Positions 26,058-34,344 of a stretch of 53,534 nucleotides of DNA are shown here, piece by piece (positions within the stretch are counted from its first letter, which is position 1; the number at the start of each line of letters is the position of its first letter). Both the position numbers and the translations under genes were made by a program. The DNA comes from Rubrobacteraceae bacterium. Its GTDB lineage: Bacteria; Actinomycetota; Rubrobacteria; Rubrobacterales; Rubrobacteraceae. The notes beneath the pieces are model-generated. The model made no database searches. It saw nothing but the letters and a program-made list of their open reading frames with translations, and was not told where the DNA came from. The DNA lies in NCBI GenBank assembly GCA_023511405.1, contig JAIMBO010000007.1, positions 1-53,534 of the forward strand, given 5' to 3'.

Positions 26058-26313
26058 ACATGGAGGGTTCGAGCTCCCGGACCACCGAGCACCGGTCGAG
26101 CGGCAGGTTGGCCCTCCGGGCGTGCTCGTAGACCAGGTCCACGCTCGGGGCTTCGTATTCGCAGTAGAGCTTGCCTTCCTCGGCGGAGTAGTAGGAGCGG
26201 ATCCAACGCACCCCCGGCAGCTGATCTATGGCTTCCAGGGACCTCAGGGCCGCGGCTTCCATCTCCTCGTCGGAGACCTGTCCGACCGTCCGAACCAGGA
26301 TGTACTTGGGCAT
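26050..26313 (-). CDS. DUF4242 domain protein
   Basis: 87 residues, whole length covered by the DUF4242 fold: MPKYILVRTVG start, WIRSYYSAEEGKLYCEYEAPS strand pair and LPLDRCSVVRELEPSMF end. Members are small ferredoxin-like-fold proteins; one Streptomyces member was described as nickel-binding, but the role is not established. Translation starts right after the stop of the SARP regulator, with AAGGAGG just before that stop, so the two are one transcript and probably coupled. Confidence 0.85.
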   Translation of the reverse strand: MPKYILVRTVGQVSDEEMEAAALRSLEAIDQLPGVRWIRSYYSAEEGKLYCEYEAPSVDLVYEHARRANLPLDRCSVVRELEPSMFR

Positions 26314-29300
26314 CTAGCCCCTCCTTTCCTCGATGGTGGTGATGCCCCGGGTTTCTCTGTCCAGCGCCTCTTCCAGTGCCTCTCGGGCGCGGGCGGCGTC
26401 TCCCAGGGCTCTGTAGACTTCGGCCAGGTCCCGGAGGGTGCCGACCTCTCCTCCGCCATCCCCTGCCGCGCGGCGCAGGCGCAGCGAGCGCTTCAGGCAC
26501 GAGAGGGCGCTCGAGTAGTGGCCGAGCCTGCGGTAACTGTCCGCCAGGCTGGTGAGGACGTAGGCTTCGGCTTGGGGGTCTTCCAGGCTCCGGAGCAGTT
26601 CGAGCGCCTCCTTGCCAGACCGGATGGATTCTCTCAGGTGGTCCAGGTCGCGGTAGACGACGCTGAGGCTGGCGAGGGCTGCGGACACGTGCTCTGCCTC
26701 GCCGTGCTCCCTGGCCAGCTCCAGTGCTTCCTCGTAGGCGCTGGCGGAGCCTTCCAGGTCACCCATCCTCCAGCGCAAACCGGCGAGGTTCATCAGTAGC
26801 CTGCGCAGGCGTCCGCGGTCTCCCAGCTTCCGATATATCCCGGCGGCCGCCAGGTAGGCGTCGAGGGCCTCGGCCGGACGGTCGAGCGGGTGGTGGAGCA
26901 CCGCCCCCAGAAGAGACAGGGCCTCCGCCTTTCCGGAGAGATCCTCCGGCAATCCGGAGTCCTCACAGGCTTTCTCCAGGAGCCCTGCCGCCCGCCGGTA
27001 GGTCTCCGCCGCGCCGGGAGCATCCCCGCCGTGCTCCAGGCAGACGCCGATACCCATGAGCGAGTACCCTCCGTCCCGGGCGTAGCCCGTCTCCTCGCTC
27101 AGACGGGCGGCGGCCCGGAAGTGCTCCAGCGCCTCTTCCGGAGCCTGGAGGCTCAGGTAGAGCCTTCCGCAGTTGATGTGCTGGGTGGCTTCCAGGTTTT
27201 TGATCCCGAGGCGGGTGCACATCGACAGGCTCTTCAGGTGGAGCGAGAGCGCGGTCTCGAGGTCCCCCCGCTCGCGGTAGATGTTGGCCATCGTGTTCAT
27301 CTTGAAGCTCTCGCTGAGCTCGTCCCCCAGCTCGCGATCGATCCGGATGGCCTCCTCCGTCCACCTCAGCGCGCTGTCGTAGTCGCCCATACGGCGGTAG
27401 ACCTGGGCGATGTTGCTGGCGTCCCCGCTCTCGGCCTGCCTGTATTCCAGGCCGCGGTGGATCCAGAGCGCCTGCAGGTTCGCCTCCAGGGCGCCGGCGT
27501 AGTCCCGGTTAACCCAGCGGACGTAACCCAGCTCCCGGTGGGCCCGGGCCTCGCCCACTCTGTCTTTCAGCTCCTGGAAGATGGCCAGCGCTTCACGCCC
27601 GCTCTCCTCTGCTCCTGCAGGATCCGGGACGGACATGAGCACCCCGATGCGCCGGATGCAGACCTCCGCGAGATTGCCCGGGTCCCCCAGGCGCCTCGCC
27701 AGCTCGAACATCTCCTCGACCGTCGCGGCCCGCTCTTCCCGCCGGTCGAGGTGCTCGAGGAGGCTCTCCCGGGAGGAGAGCAGCCGGAACCTCTCCTCCT
27801 CGGAACCCGGCAGCCTCTCCACGATCTCCAGCGCCCGGTCGTAGTCCTTCAGGGCGGTCTCCCAGGCGTGGCCTTCTTCGGCCTGGCGCGCCGCCCGCGT
27901 CAGGTTCTCCAGCGCCGGCCTCCACGCCTCCGCCCGTATGTAGTGGTGGGCGAGCTCCGCAGGTTCGCCGCCCTCCTCTTCGAGGACGGCCGCCACCCGG
28001 AGGTGCAACTGCCGGAGCCGGGGACCTCCGGTGCCCTCGTAGAGCGCCTGGCGCAGTTTGTCGTGGGAGAAGTAATACTTCGTTTCCTGTGAGGCCCCGA
28101 CGATGAGGCCCGAGCCGATGAGAGGTTCCATGGCGTCGAAGACCTCCGTCTCCTCGCGGTCGACGACGCGGCACAGCAGCCCGGCGTCGAAGCTGCGCCC
28201 GATGACGGCGGCCGCCCCGAGCAGGTTGCGGGTCTTCTCGCTCAGACCGCCGAAGCGCGCCTGTATCAGGGCCCGTACGCCGGAGGGCAACGCACCTTCC
28301 CGCAGCACCTCGCGCTTCAGCCCCGAGATGCGCCGCCGGGGGTCTACCTCCACGGCGCCGGACTCTATGAGCCAGCGCAGGTACTCCACTGCGTAGAACG
28401 GGTTGCCCTCCGTCTCCTGGTAGAGGAACCTCGCCAGCAGCGGCAGTTCGTCGAAGGTCCGGCACGACATACGGGCGAGGATCTGGGTGAGATCCTCCGG
28501 CGAGAGGCGGTCCAGGCTCACGGTGCCGAGCGCCCGCCGCTCGGCCAGCTTGCCGAGCCAGCCGGAGAGCTCCGGCTTCTGCTCCCGGCGGTAGGTCACG
28601 ATGAGCAGGAGCCGCTCGCCGGAGGCGCGCTTCGCGAGGTGGGAGAGGAAACCCAGCGTCGCGGGGTCCGCCCACTGCACGTCGTCCACGAAGAGGACCA
28701 CGCCTTCGGCCCGGGACTTCTGGATGAGCTTTCCGGTGAGCGTACGGTAGATGCGGGTAACGTCGTGGGTGCTGGCCGTCCACGGGTGGTCCGGTTCCTC
28801 CCGGGGAGGACCGGCGGTCTCGGGGAAAAGACCCTCCGTCTCCGCCACCCCGGACAGAGCATCCATCACCGGCTCCAGAGGAGGTCCCAGCTCCCGCTCG
28901 TAGCAGCGCCCGGAGAGTACCCGCACCCCGCGCGAACGGGCGTAACCGAGGAACTCCTCTACCAGACGCGTCTTTCCTACCCCCGCCTCGCCCTCTACCG
29001 CGACGGCGCCCCCGCTGCCTTCCAGCGCCTCTCCCAACCGCGCGGCGAGCATCGCGTACTCCGGGTCCCGGCCCGCGAAGTGCGTGCGGCCCAGCGAGTA
29101 GGGGAACCTCATGGGGCGGCGGGGCCTGGGGTAGCGCCGCGCTTCGTCCACGCCGGGGACGTCCCGGGCCTCTATGCGCTCCTTCAGCCGGGCCAGCTCC
29201 GGCGAAGGGGCAGTGCCGAGCTCGTCTTCGAGCAGCCCGGCGTAGTCCCTGTACGCCCGCAGAGCCAGCCCCTGCTCCCCGGCGCAGTAGTGGTAGAGCA

Positions 29301-29967
29301 TCAGGCGCCTGCGCAACTCCTCGCCGTAGCGGTCCAGGGTCAGCGCCCGGTTGCAGACCTCTATGGCTTCCGAGTAGCGGCCCCGGAGCGCCAGACACTC
29401 CGCGAGCCCCGAGAGGGCAGAGAGGTGGCTGTCCTGCCAGCGCTCCCGGGCTTCTATCGCCCACTCTTCGTAGGGGTCTTCGGCCAGGAGCTCGCCCCGC
29501 ACCAGACCGAGCGACTTCCCGTACTCCTCGATGGCCTCATCAATCCTGCCGGCCTGCCGGGCCGCCTCCGCCTTCTCCCGGTGCCCCTCGAAATCCCAGA
29601 TGTCGACCTCGCAGCCGGCCCCGCGGGCGAACGCGTATCCAGGGCGTTTGCTGAGGACGTAGCGGGAGTCGGAGCCGCGCCGCAGGTCCGGCTCCAGCAC
29701 CCGGCGCAGGAGGCTGACCGTAACCCGCAGGCTGCGCTCCGCGGCTTCGGGAGAGACACCCGGCCACAGGGCCTCGAGGATCTCATCCCGCGAGAAAGGC
29801 TGGCCCGGGCGGGTGAGCAGCAGCTTCAGCAGCGACCGGGTCTTCTGCCGGCCCCACTCCTTGTCCCCGACAGGCTCCTCTCCCCGCCACACCCGGAACT
29901 CGCCGAGCATGGCAATCTTCAGACCTGTAGCCTGCCTCTTCAGCTCCAACGCCCGATCTTGATCCAT
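26314..29967 (-). CDS. Large SARP/AfsR-type regulator: wHTH-BTAD, AAA ATPase, TPR array
   Basis: About 1,217 residues. Domains (numbered from a TTG three codons upstream): OmpR-like winged helix ~20-118 (GEFRVWRG, then RSLRVTVSLLRRVLEP, then GYAF), bacterial transcriptional activation domain ~125-270, STAND/AAA ATPase with Walker A GEAGVGKT at 329-336 and Walker B VVLFVDD at 426-432, then a long C-terminal array of TPR-like helices (~640-1200). SARP-type proteins activate operons by binding heptameric direct repeats next to the -35 region. ATG 29967 is preferred over TTG 29976; there is no Shine-Dalgarno, and a TATGAT 14 bases upstream suggests an almost leaderless mRNA. Heptameric repeats with an 11-bp period occur before both DUF1326 operons, which are candidate targets. 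Confidence 0.9.
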   Translation of the reverse strand: MDQDRALELKRQATGLKIAMLGEFRVWRGEEPVGDKEWGRQKTRSLLKLLLTRPGQPFSRDEILEALWPGVSPEAAERSLRVTVSLLRRVLEPDLRRGSDSRYVLSKRPGYAFARGAGCEVDIWDFEGHREKAEAARQAGRIDEAIEEYGKSLGLVRGELLAEDPYEEWAIEARERWQDSHLSALSGLAECLALRGRYSEAIEVCNRALTLDRYGEELRRRLMLYHYCAGEQGLALRAYRDYAGLLEDELGTAPSPELARLKERIEARDVPGVDEARRYPRPRRPMRFPYSLGRTHFAGRDPEYAMLAARLGEALEGSGGAVAVEGEAGVGKTRLVEEFLGYARSRGVRVLSGRCYERELGPPLEPVMDALSGVAETEGLFPETAGPPREEPDHPWTASTHDVTRIYRTLTGKLIQKSRAEGVVLFVDDVQWADPATLGFLSHLAKRASGERLLLIVTYRREQKPELSGWLGKLAERRALGTVSLDRLSPEDLTQILARMSCRTFDELPLLARFLYQETEGNPFYAVEYLRWLIESGAVEVDPRRRISGLKREVLREGALPSGVRALIQARFGGLSEKTRNLLGAAAVIGRSFDAGLLCRVVDREETEVFDAMEPLIGSGLIVGASQETKYYFSHDKLRQALYEGTGGPRLRQLHLRVAAVLEEEGGEPAELAHHYIRAEAWRPALENLTRAARQAEEGHAWETALKDYDRALEIVERLPGSEEERFRLLSSRESLLEHLDRREERAATVEEMFELARRLGDPGNLAEVCIRRIGVLMSVPDPAGAEESGREALAIFQELKDRVGEARAHRELGYVRWVNRDYAGALEANLQALWIHRGLEYRQAESGDASNIAQVYRRMGDYDSALRWTEEAIRIDRELGDELSESFKMNTMANIYRERGDLETALSLHLKSLSMCTRLGIKNLEATQHINCGRLYLSLQAPEEALEHFRAAARLSEETGYARDGGYSLMGIGVCLEHGGDAPGAAETYRRAAGLLEKACEDSGLPEDLSGKAEALSLLGAVLHHPLDRPAEALDAYLAAAGIYRKLGDRGRLRRLLMNLAGLRWRMGDLEGSASAYEEALELAREHGEAEHVSAALASLSVVYRDLDHLRESIRSGKEALELLRSLEDPQAEAYVLTSLADSYRRLGHYSSALSCLKRSLRLRRAAGDGGGEVGTLRDLAEVYRALGDAARAREALEEALDRETRGITTIEERRG

Positions 29968-30083
29968 TTGCTGCAAATCAGATCATAACATGTAGTGGCA
30001 TGACGCGCATCCCACGAATGGGTGATTTTGGGGAGGGATCTCTACGCCGGCATGTACTCCCTCTTGCCGGTGCGCGCCGGCTC

Positions 30084-30101
30084 CGTAACGAAAGCGTACT
30101 C
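30084..30101 (+). promoter_or_regulatory. Degenerate SARP-type direct repeat
   Basis: CGTAACG-AAAG-CGTACTC: the first heptamer and spacer match the two clear boxes at 34214 and 38320, the second heptamer is degenerate. It lies 117 bases upstream of the SARP gene start but in the opposite orientation, and no good -10 follows at the expected distance. It may be an autoregulatory site or a remnant. Confidence 0.4.
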
Positions 30102-30187
30102 GCAGCCATGAAAGATTCGGAGTCGACTCGATACAGAGAAGGGGAGCCTGGTTCTGGCAAGGAGTGCTGAGCGGAGATCGGCTCTTC

Positions 30188-31294
30188 TCAGAAGAGGCTC
30201 TCGAGGTAGAGGCGTTTCACCAGGGCCCGCCGGCCACGTTCTCCTACCTTCTCGAAGACGTTGGAGAGGTGTTCCTGGACGGTGTACTCGGAGATGTAGA
30301 GGGTCTTCGAGATCTCTCTGGTGGAGGACCCGCGCACGACGAGGTCCACCACCTCCCGCTCACGCTTTGTAAGGCTGTAGGCAGACATCTTGAGCCAGGC
30401 TACCTCGCGAGGTCCGGCTGCCTCTATGACGATCATCGTCTCGCCGCTACGACCGGAGCCCGGCTCCGTCAGTGCGCCGTGCAGTGTCAGCCAGCGTCCC
30501 GAACGTGCCCGAACCAGGAGGCGCGGGACGCCGCTCCCTTCCCGGTCCAGCCCTGATCCGAGTGCCTGCCGGAGTACGCCCGCCATCGACACAACCGCTG
30601 AAGGTAGACCACCGCCTTCCCGCCAGCCGGGTCCGAGGTCCCCCAGCTCCCCGAGCCAGCGTTCGGCGGCGGCTGTGTGCTGGACCACGCGCCCCGATCG
30701 GTCGAGGACCAAAACCCCGGGCGAGACGTCCCCGTCGGGCTCGGCGAGGGCTTCCGAGTGGAGCGCCGCAGCCTTGAGCCCCGCGGCCAGATGTGGTGCT
30801 ATACGGCGGAAGAACGCAACCTCGCGGGCGTCGAAGTCCGGGCTGTCGGGCTCTCGCATGGCGGTGATGGAGCCCCACAGCTCCCCGTCTTGGGCGAAGA
30901 CGCCACGCACCTCGTGCTCGACTCCCAGAGGGACCATCACCTCCCGGTAGCGCAGGGCGCGCTCGGGCTTACCGCCGGTCGTCTCCGAAAGGGACAAGGC
31001 CGTAACGCGCCTCTTGACCATCCAGCCGAAGGGCGTAACGTCGTCCTCGAACTGGGCCCGCTCCAGCGCGACGCGCGCCACATCTGCGTACCCCGGGTCC
31101 GAGAGCACCCCGCCCGTCACGAGGCCGCTTGCGGGGTCGTTGGTGTGCATGCAGTACAGCTCGAGCGGCACCGCCCGCCGCGCCCGTTCGGCCGCCTCCC
31201 GGAGCAACGTCTCTTCGTCGAGCCCGGCGTAGCAGAGGCGCCTGACTTCGGAGAAGGTCCGATCCATTACCAGAGGACTCTCGCTCACGACCAC
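30188..31294 (-). CDS. LuxR-type transcriptional regulator with N-terminal sensory region
   Basis: 368 residues from GTG 31294 (ATG at 31267 is an alternative). The N-terminal ~170 residues look GAF-like, ~195-295 PAS-like (SPGVLVLDRSGRVVQHTAAAERWL), and the C-terminal LTKREREVVDLVVRGSSTREISKTLYISEYTVQEHLSNVFEKVG is a complete NarL/LuxR helix-turn-helix. Ligand unknown. It is divergent from the flavoprotein gene at 31415, so that gene is a natural target. Its first 26 codons and the promoter are copied at 33766-33911. Confidence 0.9.
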   Translation of the reverse strand: MVVSESPLVMDRTFSEVRRLCYAGLDEETLLREAAERARRAVPLELYCMHTNDPASGLVTGGVLSDPGYADVARVALERAQFEDDVTPFGWMVKRRVTALSLSETTGGKPERALRYREVMVPLGVEHEVRGVFAQDGELWGSITAMREPDSPDFDAREVAFFRRIAPHLAAGLKAAALHSEALAEPDGDVSPGVLVLDRSGRVVQHTAAAERWLGELGDLGPGWREGGGLPSAVVSMAGVLRQALGSGLDREGSGVPRLLVRARSGRWLTLHGALTEPGSGRSGETMIVIEAAGPREVAWLKMSAYSLTKREREVVDLVVRGSSTREISKTLYISEYTVQEHLSNVFEKVGERGRRALVKRLYLESLF

Positions 31295-31361
31295 AAAACT
31301 CCTCTACGAGAGAGGGGCGATTCCAAAAACCCCAGGTTTCTGGGGTAGGCCCTTCTCGTGC
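31216..31361. repeat. 146-bp direct repeat, copy 1
   Basis: Matches 33766-33911 at 145 of 146 positions (31302 is C, 33852 is T), offset 2,550 bases. It covers the first 26 codons of the LuxR gene and the whole divergent spacer. Inside it, CCCCAG-GTTT-CTGGGG (31330-31345) is a perfect six-base-pair hairpin or operator. No transposase or terminal inverted repeats accompany it. Confidence 0.97.
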
Positions 31362-31414
31362 CCACCGTTACATTGGAGTCTACCAGAAGACCCACAGAAA
31401 TGAAGGAGAAGGCG

Positions 31415-32818
31415 GTGGAGACGAACATACCGGCAACCAACGACCAGGCCGTCGTGATTGGGGGCAGCATGGCCGGGCTGTTTGCGGCCCGCGTGCTCTC
31501 CGGGCGCTTCGGGCGGGTGACGATCGTCGAGCGCGACGCCTTCCCCGAAGGACCACAATTCCGCAAGGGGGTACCACAGTCGAGGCACCAGCACATCTTT
31601 TTGCCGCGCGGGCGCGAGATCGCCGAACGCTTCTTCCCCGGCATCGAAGAAGAACTCATCTTCTCCGGTGCCGAACCGATGGACATGGCGGAGGACGGCA
31701 ACTGGCTCACGCCCGCTGGCCCGGCGCCCCGCTTCCGCTCCGGAGTGATCCTCATCGGGTGCACCCGTGTACTCATAGAGTGGATCGTTCGCGAACGCGT
31801 CGCCTCCCTGTCTAACGTCCGCTTCCGCCAGCGCACCGACGTGACGCAACTCCTGCCTGGCTCCAGACAGAGGGTCGCGGGTATCAAGCTCTGCTCCCGC
31901 GACCGCAGCAGGGCAGGTTCTGGGGAGCTGCTCTACGCCGACCTCGTAGTGGACGCCAGCGGGAGAGGCTCAAAGGCCCCGCGGTGGCTACGGGAGTTGG
32001 GCTACACACCTCCCAGGGAGACGGCCATCAACGCCCACCCCGGTTACGCCACCCGGCTCTTCGAGCGTTCCGCTGATCCCGGCCGGGACTGGAAGTTCGT
32101 CCTCGTGCAGACGGCCCCACCGGAGCACAACCGCGGCGGCGTGCTCTCGCCGGTGGAGGGGGGGCTGTGGATGTGCTCCCTCATCGGACTGGGAGGCGAC
32201 CACCCACCTACCGACGAGGAGGGCTTCCTGCGATTCGCCCGTAGCTTACGCGAGCCCACGCTCTACGAGACGATCAAGAGAGCCGAAGCCGTCTCGGCCA
32301 TCCACGGCTACCGGGAGGTCGAGAACAAGAGATGCCACTACGAGAATCTCTCCCGCCAGCCCGACAACCTCTTCATCATCGGGGACGCGGCCTGCGCCTT
32401 CAATCCAGTCTACGGACAGGGCATGACCACCGCGGCTTTAGGCGCCGAGGTTCTGGAAAGGTGCCTGCGAGAACGAAACGTGGCTGGCGGCGACTTCGCC
32501 GGCCTCTCGCGACGTTTCCAGAGGAAACTCGCGAAGGTCAATGCCGCGCCCTGGCTCCTGGCGACGGGCGAGGACCTCAGGGTGCACGGCGCCGAGGGCG
32601 GTAAGGCGGGTCTCTCGACCCGTCTCACGCACCGCTACATGGACCGGGTGCTCGCGCTCTCGCTACGGGACCTACGGGTACGTCGCACCTTTTTGGAAGT
32701 GTTCGGCATGCTCAGGCCGCCGACCGCGCTCTTCGGTCCGGCTGTCGCCGCGAAGGTGCTGCGGGAGGAACTTGCTGTGAACGGCAGCGCAGGCGGTAAA
32801 CGCTCTCAGAACAATTGA
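31415..32818 (+). CDS. FAD-dependent oxidoreductase / monooxygenase-like flavoprotein
   Basis: About 467 residues. N-terminal Rossmann motif VVIGGSMAGLFAARVL, the middle ADLVVDASGRGSKAPRWL strand, and LFIIGDAACAFNPVYGQGMTTAALGAEVL near residue 330 place it with the group A flavin hydroxylases and geranylgeranyl-reductase-like proteins. The substrate is unknown. GTG 31415 has AAGGAG six bases upstream; GTG 31358 and ATG 31400 are alternatives. Divergent from the LuxR-type regulator and followed, after a hairpin, by the hydrolase gene. Both lie between the copies of the 146-bp repeat. Confidence 0.85.
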   Translation: METNIPATNDQAVVIGGSMAGLFAARVLSGRFGRVTIVERDAFPEGPQFRKGVPQSRHQHIFLPRGREIAERFFPGIEEELIFSGAEPMDMAEDGNWLTPAGPAPRFRSGVILIGCTRVLIEWIVRERVASLSNVRFRQRTDVTQLLPGSRQRVAGIKLCSRDRSRAGSGELLYADLVVDASGRGSKAPRWLRELGYTPPRETAINAHPGYATRLFERSADPGRDWKFVLVQTAPPEHNRGGVLSPVEGGLWMCSLIGLGGDHPPTDEEGFLRFARSLREPTLYETIKRAEAVSAIHGYREVENKRCHYENLSRQPDNLFIIGDAACAFNPVYGQGMTTAALGAEVLERCLRERNVAGGDFAGLSRRFQRKLAKVNAAPWLLATGEDLRVHGAEGGKAGLSTRLTHRYMDRVLALSLRDLRVRRTFLEVFGMLRPPTALFGPAVAAKVLREELAVNGSAGGKRSQNN

Positions 32819-32840
32819 GTCCCGATGCGGTGTGATGAAT

Positions 32841-32875
32841 CCTGACTTGCGGAGGTCCGGCTAACGGAAGTCAGG
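32841..32875. terminator. Inverted repeat between flavoprotein and hydrolase genes
   Basis: CCTGACTT at 32841-32848 pairs perfectly with AAGTCAGG at 32868-32875 (19-base loop). It begins 22 bases after the flavoprotein stop. No T-run follows, so it could be a weak terminator or an operator for the hydrolase gene. Confidence 0.4.
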
Positions 32876-32918
32876 CTCGAACGGCGTTTCACCACAAGAC
32901 TTCGAAAGGAGCACACGC

Positions 32919-33755
32919 ATGCAGCAAGTACGGATAGATGGAAGGGAACTGGAGTACGAGCTCCAGGGCGACGGAGAGCCGGCCATGCTGATACACGGCA
33001 GCCATTTCGCGGACGCCTTCGCGCCGCTGCTGACTGAGCCGGAGCTTACGGAGCGATACCAGCTGATCATGTACCACCGGCGCGGGTTCGCCGGAAGCAC
33101 CTACGTGGACGGACCGCTGAGCGTTCGCGAGCAGGCGGCGGACTGCCGCGCCCTCATGCAGCGCCTCGGCGTGGAGCGCGCGCACGTGGCCGGATACTCC
33201 TTCGGAGGTGCGGTCGCGTTGCAGCTCGCCCTCGATGCCCCGGAGGTGGTCCATTCCCTCGCGCTGTTGGAGCCTGCACTGTTTGTCGTCCCCAGCGCCC
33301 CGCAGCTTATGGAAGCGATGGGGCCGTTGGTGGGGATGTACGAAGCGGGCGACAAGGCGGGGGCGGTAGACGGCTTCCTGAAAGCCGTAATGGGTCCGGA
33401 GTACCGCAGCTGGCTGGACCGGGTGCTGCCGGGGGCCTTCGAGCAGGCCGTGACAGACGCCGACACGTTCTTCCAGAGCGAGCTCCCGGCGCTGGGGCAG
33501 TGGAGCTTTACACGGGCGGATGCGGAACGTATCACGCAGCCGGTCCTCGCCGTGCTCGGGGCGGAGAGCCACACCCTCTGGCCGGGCTGTGTGGAGGTGT
33601 ACGAATTGTTGCAAGACTGGTTCGGGGCGGAGGCTTTCGTGCTCGAAGGGGCGACGCACGGGTTGCAGATCATGAACCCACGAGGGATGGCGGCGGGGTT
33701 GGCCAGCTTCTTCGCGCGTCACCCGCTTCCCGAACGTCCCATGGCGCGCACATGA
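32919..33755 (+). CDS. Alpha/beta-hydrolase
   Basis: 278 residues. Nucleophile elbow GYSFGG with Ser94, oxyanion region LIHGSHF, and catalytic His247 in EGATHGLQIMNP. The acid is probably Glu216 in LGAESHTLW, where most relatives have Asp; this is unusual. Cytoplasmic (no signal). Substrate unknown; relatives include esterases, haloperoxidase-like and C-C hydrolases, and pairing with a flavin hydroxylase suggests ring or ketone degradation. ATG 32919 has AAAGGAG upstream. Confidence 0.88.
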   Translation: MQQVRIDGRELEYELQGDGEPAMLIHGSHFADAFAPLLTEPELTERYQLIMYHRRGFAGSTYVDGPLSVREQAADCRALMQRLGVERAHVAGYSFGGAVALQLALDAPEVVHSLALLEPALFVVPSAPQLMEAMGPLVGMYEAGDKAGAVDGFLKAVMGPEYRSWLDRVLPGAFEQAVTDADTFFQSELPALGQWSFTRADAERITQPVLAVLGAESHTLWPGCVEVYELLQDWFGAEAFVLEGATHGLQIMNPRGMAAGLASFFARHPLPERPMART

Positions 33756-33765
33756 AGGGGGTCAC

Positions 33766-33911
33766 CGTCGAGCCCGGCGTAGCAGAGGCGCCTGACTTCG
33801 GAGAAGGTCCGATCCATTACCAGAGGACTCTCGCTCACGACCACAAAACTCTTCTACGAGAGAGGGGCGATTCCAAAAACCCCAGGTTTCTGGGGTAGGC
33901 CCTTCTCGTGC
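33766..33911. repeat. 146-bp direct repeat, copy 2
   Basis: Second copy of 31216-31361 with one mismatch. Here it carries an orphan 5' fragment of the LuxR gene (26 codons on the minus strand) and the divergent promoter region, including the CCCCAG-GTTT-CTGGGG hairpin at 33880-33895. It begins 11 bases after the hydrolase stop. Downstream it now faces a small unrelated open frame. Confidence 0.97.
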
Positions 33912-33946
33912 TCGTAGTCATCCTCGAACAGAAAGGAACCAAACGA

Positions 33947-34108
33947 ATGGTGGAGACGCCCTCCGGAAAAACGATGCGAACAGCAAGAACAGCGACGGTT
34001 TCTGCAGTGGCGATGCTGGCCGCGGTAGGTCCAGTGTGGTGCGCTGCGGTAATCGGCCATCTTTACTGCCTGCAACGCGGGTTTGATGTGTGTTGCGTGG
34101 ATGATTGA
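33947..34108 (+). CDS. Small hypothetical protein with one hydrophobic segment
   Basis: 53 residues from ATG 33947 (AAAGGA about eight bases upstream); GTG 33908, at the end of the repeat, would add 13. The middle (VSAVAMLAAVGPVWCAAVIG) could be a membrane or signal segment, and the tail has four Cys in total, two in the CC pair of DVCCVDD. I do not recognise it. It is placed where copy 2 of the duplicated promoter would transcribe it. Confidence 0.4.
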   Translation: MVETPSGKTMRTARTATVSAVAMLAAVGPVWCAAVIGHLYCLQRGFDVCCVDD

Positions 34109-34213
34109 GGTGGAAGCGGGACCAACCGTAGCCCCGAGCAAACTATCCCGACACTCCTCATAGTACGTGTGACTCGCTCATGCTCCAAAGGTGGGGGAGG
34201 ATCGCGGCTGCTC
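34109..34213. other. Intergenic, upstream part of the first DUF1326 promoter region
   Basis: No gene seen. Together with the repeat and small frame before it, it forms a stretch of almost 600 bases (33756-34344) without a recognisable conserved gene. The only clear signal is the SARP-type box that begins at 34214. Confidence 0.5.
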
Positions 34214-34246
34214 CGTAACAAAAGCGTAACGTTGGATCGCTAGCCT
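34214..34246 (+). promoter_or_regulatory. SARP-type box and -10 of the first DUF1326 operon
   Basis: Heptamers CGTAACA (34214-34220) and CGTAACG (34225-34231) are separated by AAAG, giving the 11-bp period bound by SARP winged helices. Nine bases later comes TAGCCT (34241-34246), an actinobacterial-type -10. The repeat takes the place of a -35 element, as at SARP-dependent promoters. The same layout recurs at 38320. Confidence 0.7.
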
Positions 34247-34344
34247 CTTCCTGGAAGCAAGGAGCAACGAAGGAGGTTCATGGAAGCTCAGGTCTTACCG
34301 AGGTTAGTCGCAAAAGACCGCCAGGAAAGAAAGGAGATCACACC

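Noticed and set aside
31001-31040. Two CGTAACG heptamers 33 bp apart (three 11-bp turns) inside the LuxR-type gene
   Set aside because: Within coding sequence, spacing three times that of the operon boxes and no -10 follows; most likely chance.
31216-33911. Insertion sequence or composite transposon bounded by the 146-bp repeats
   Set aside because: No transposase, no terminal inverted repeats and no target duplication; the repeat consists of host regulatory DNA.
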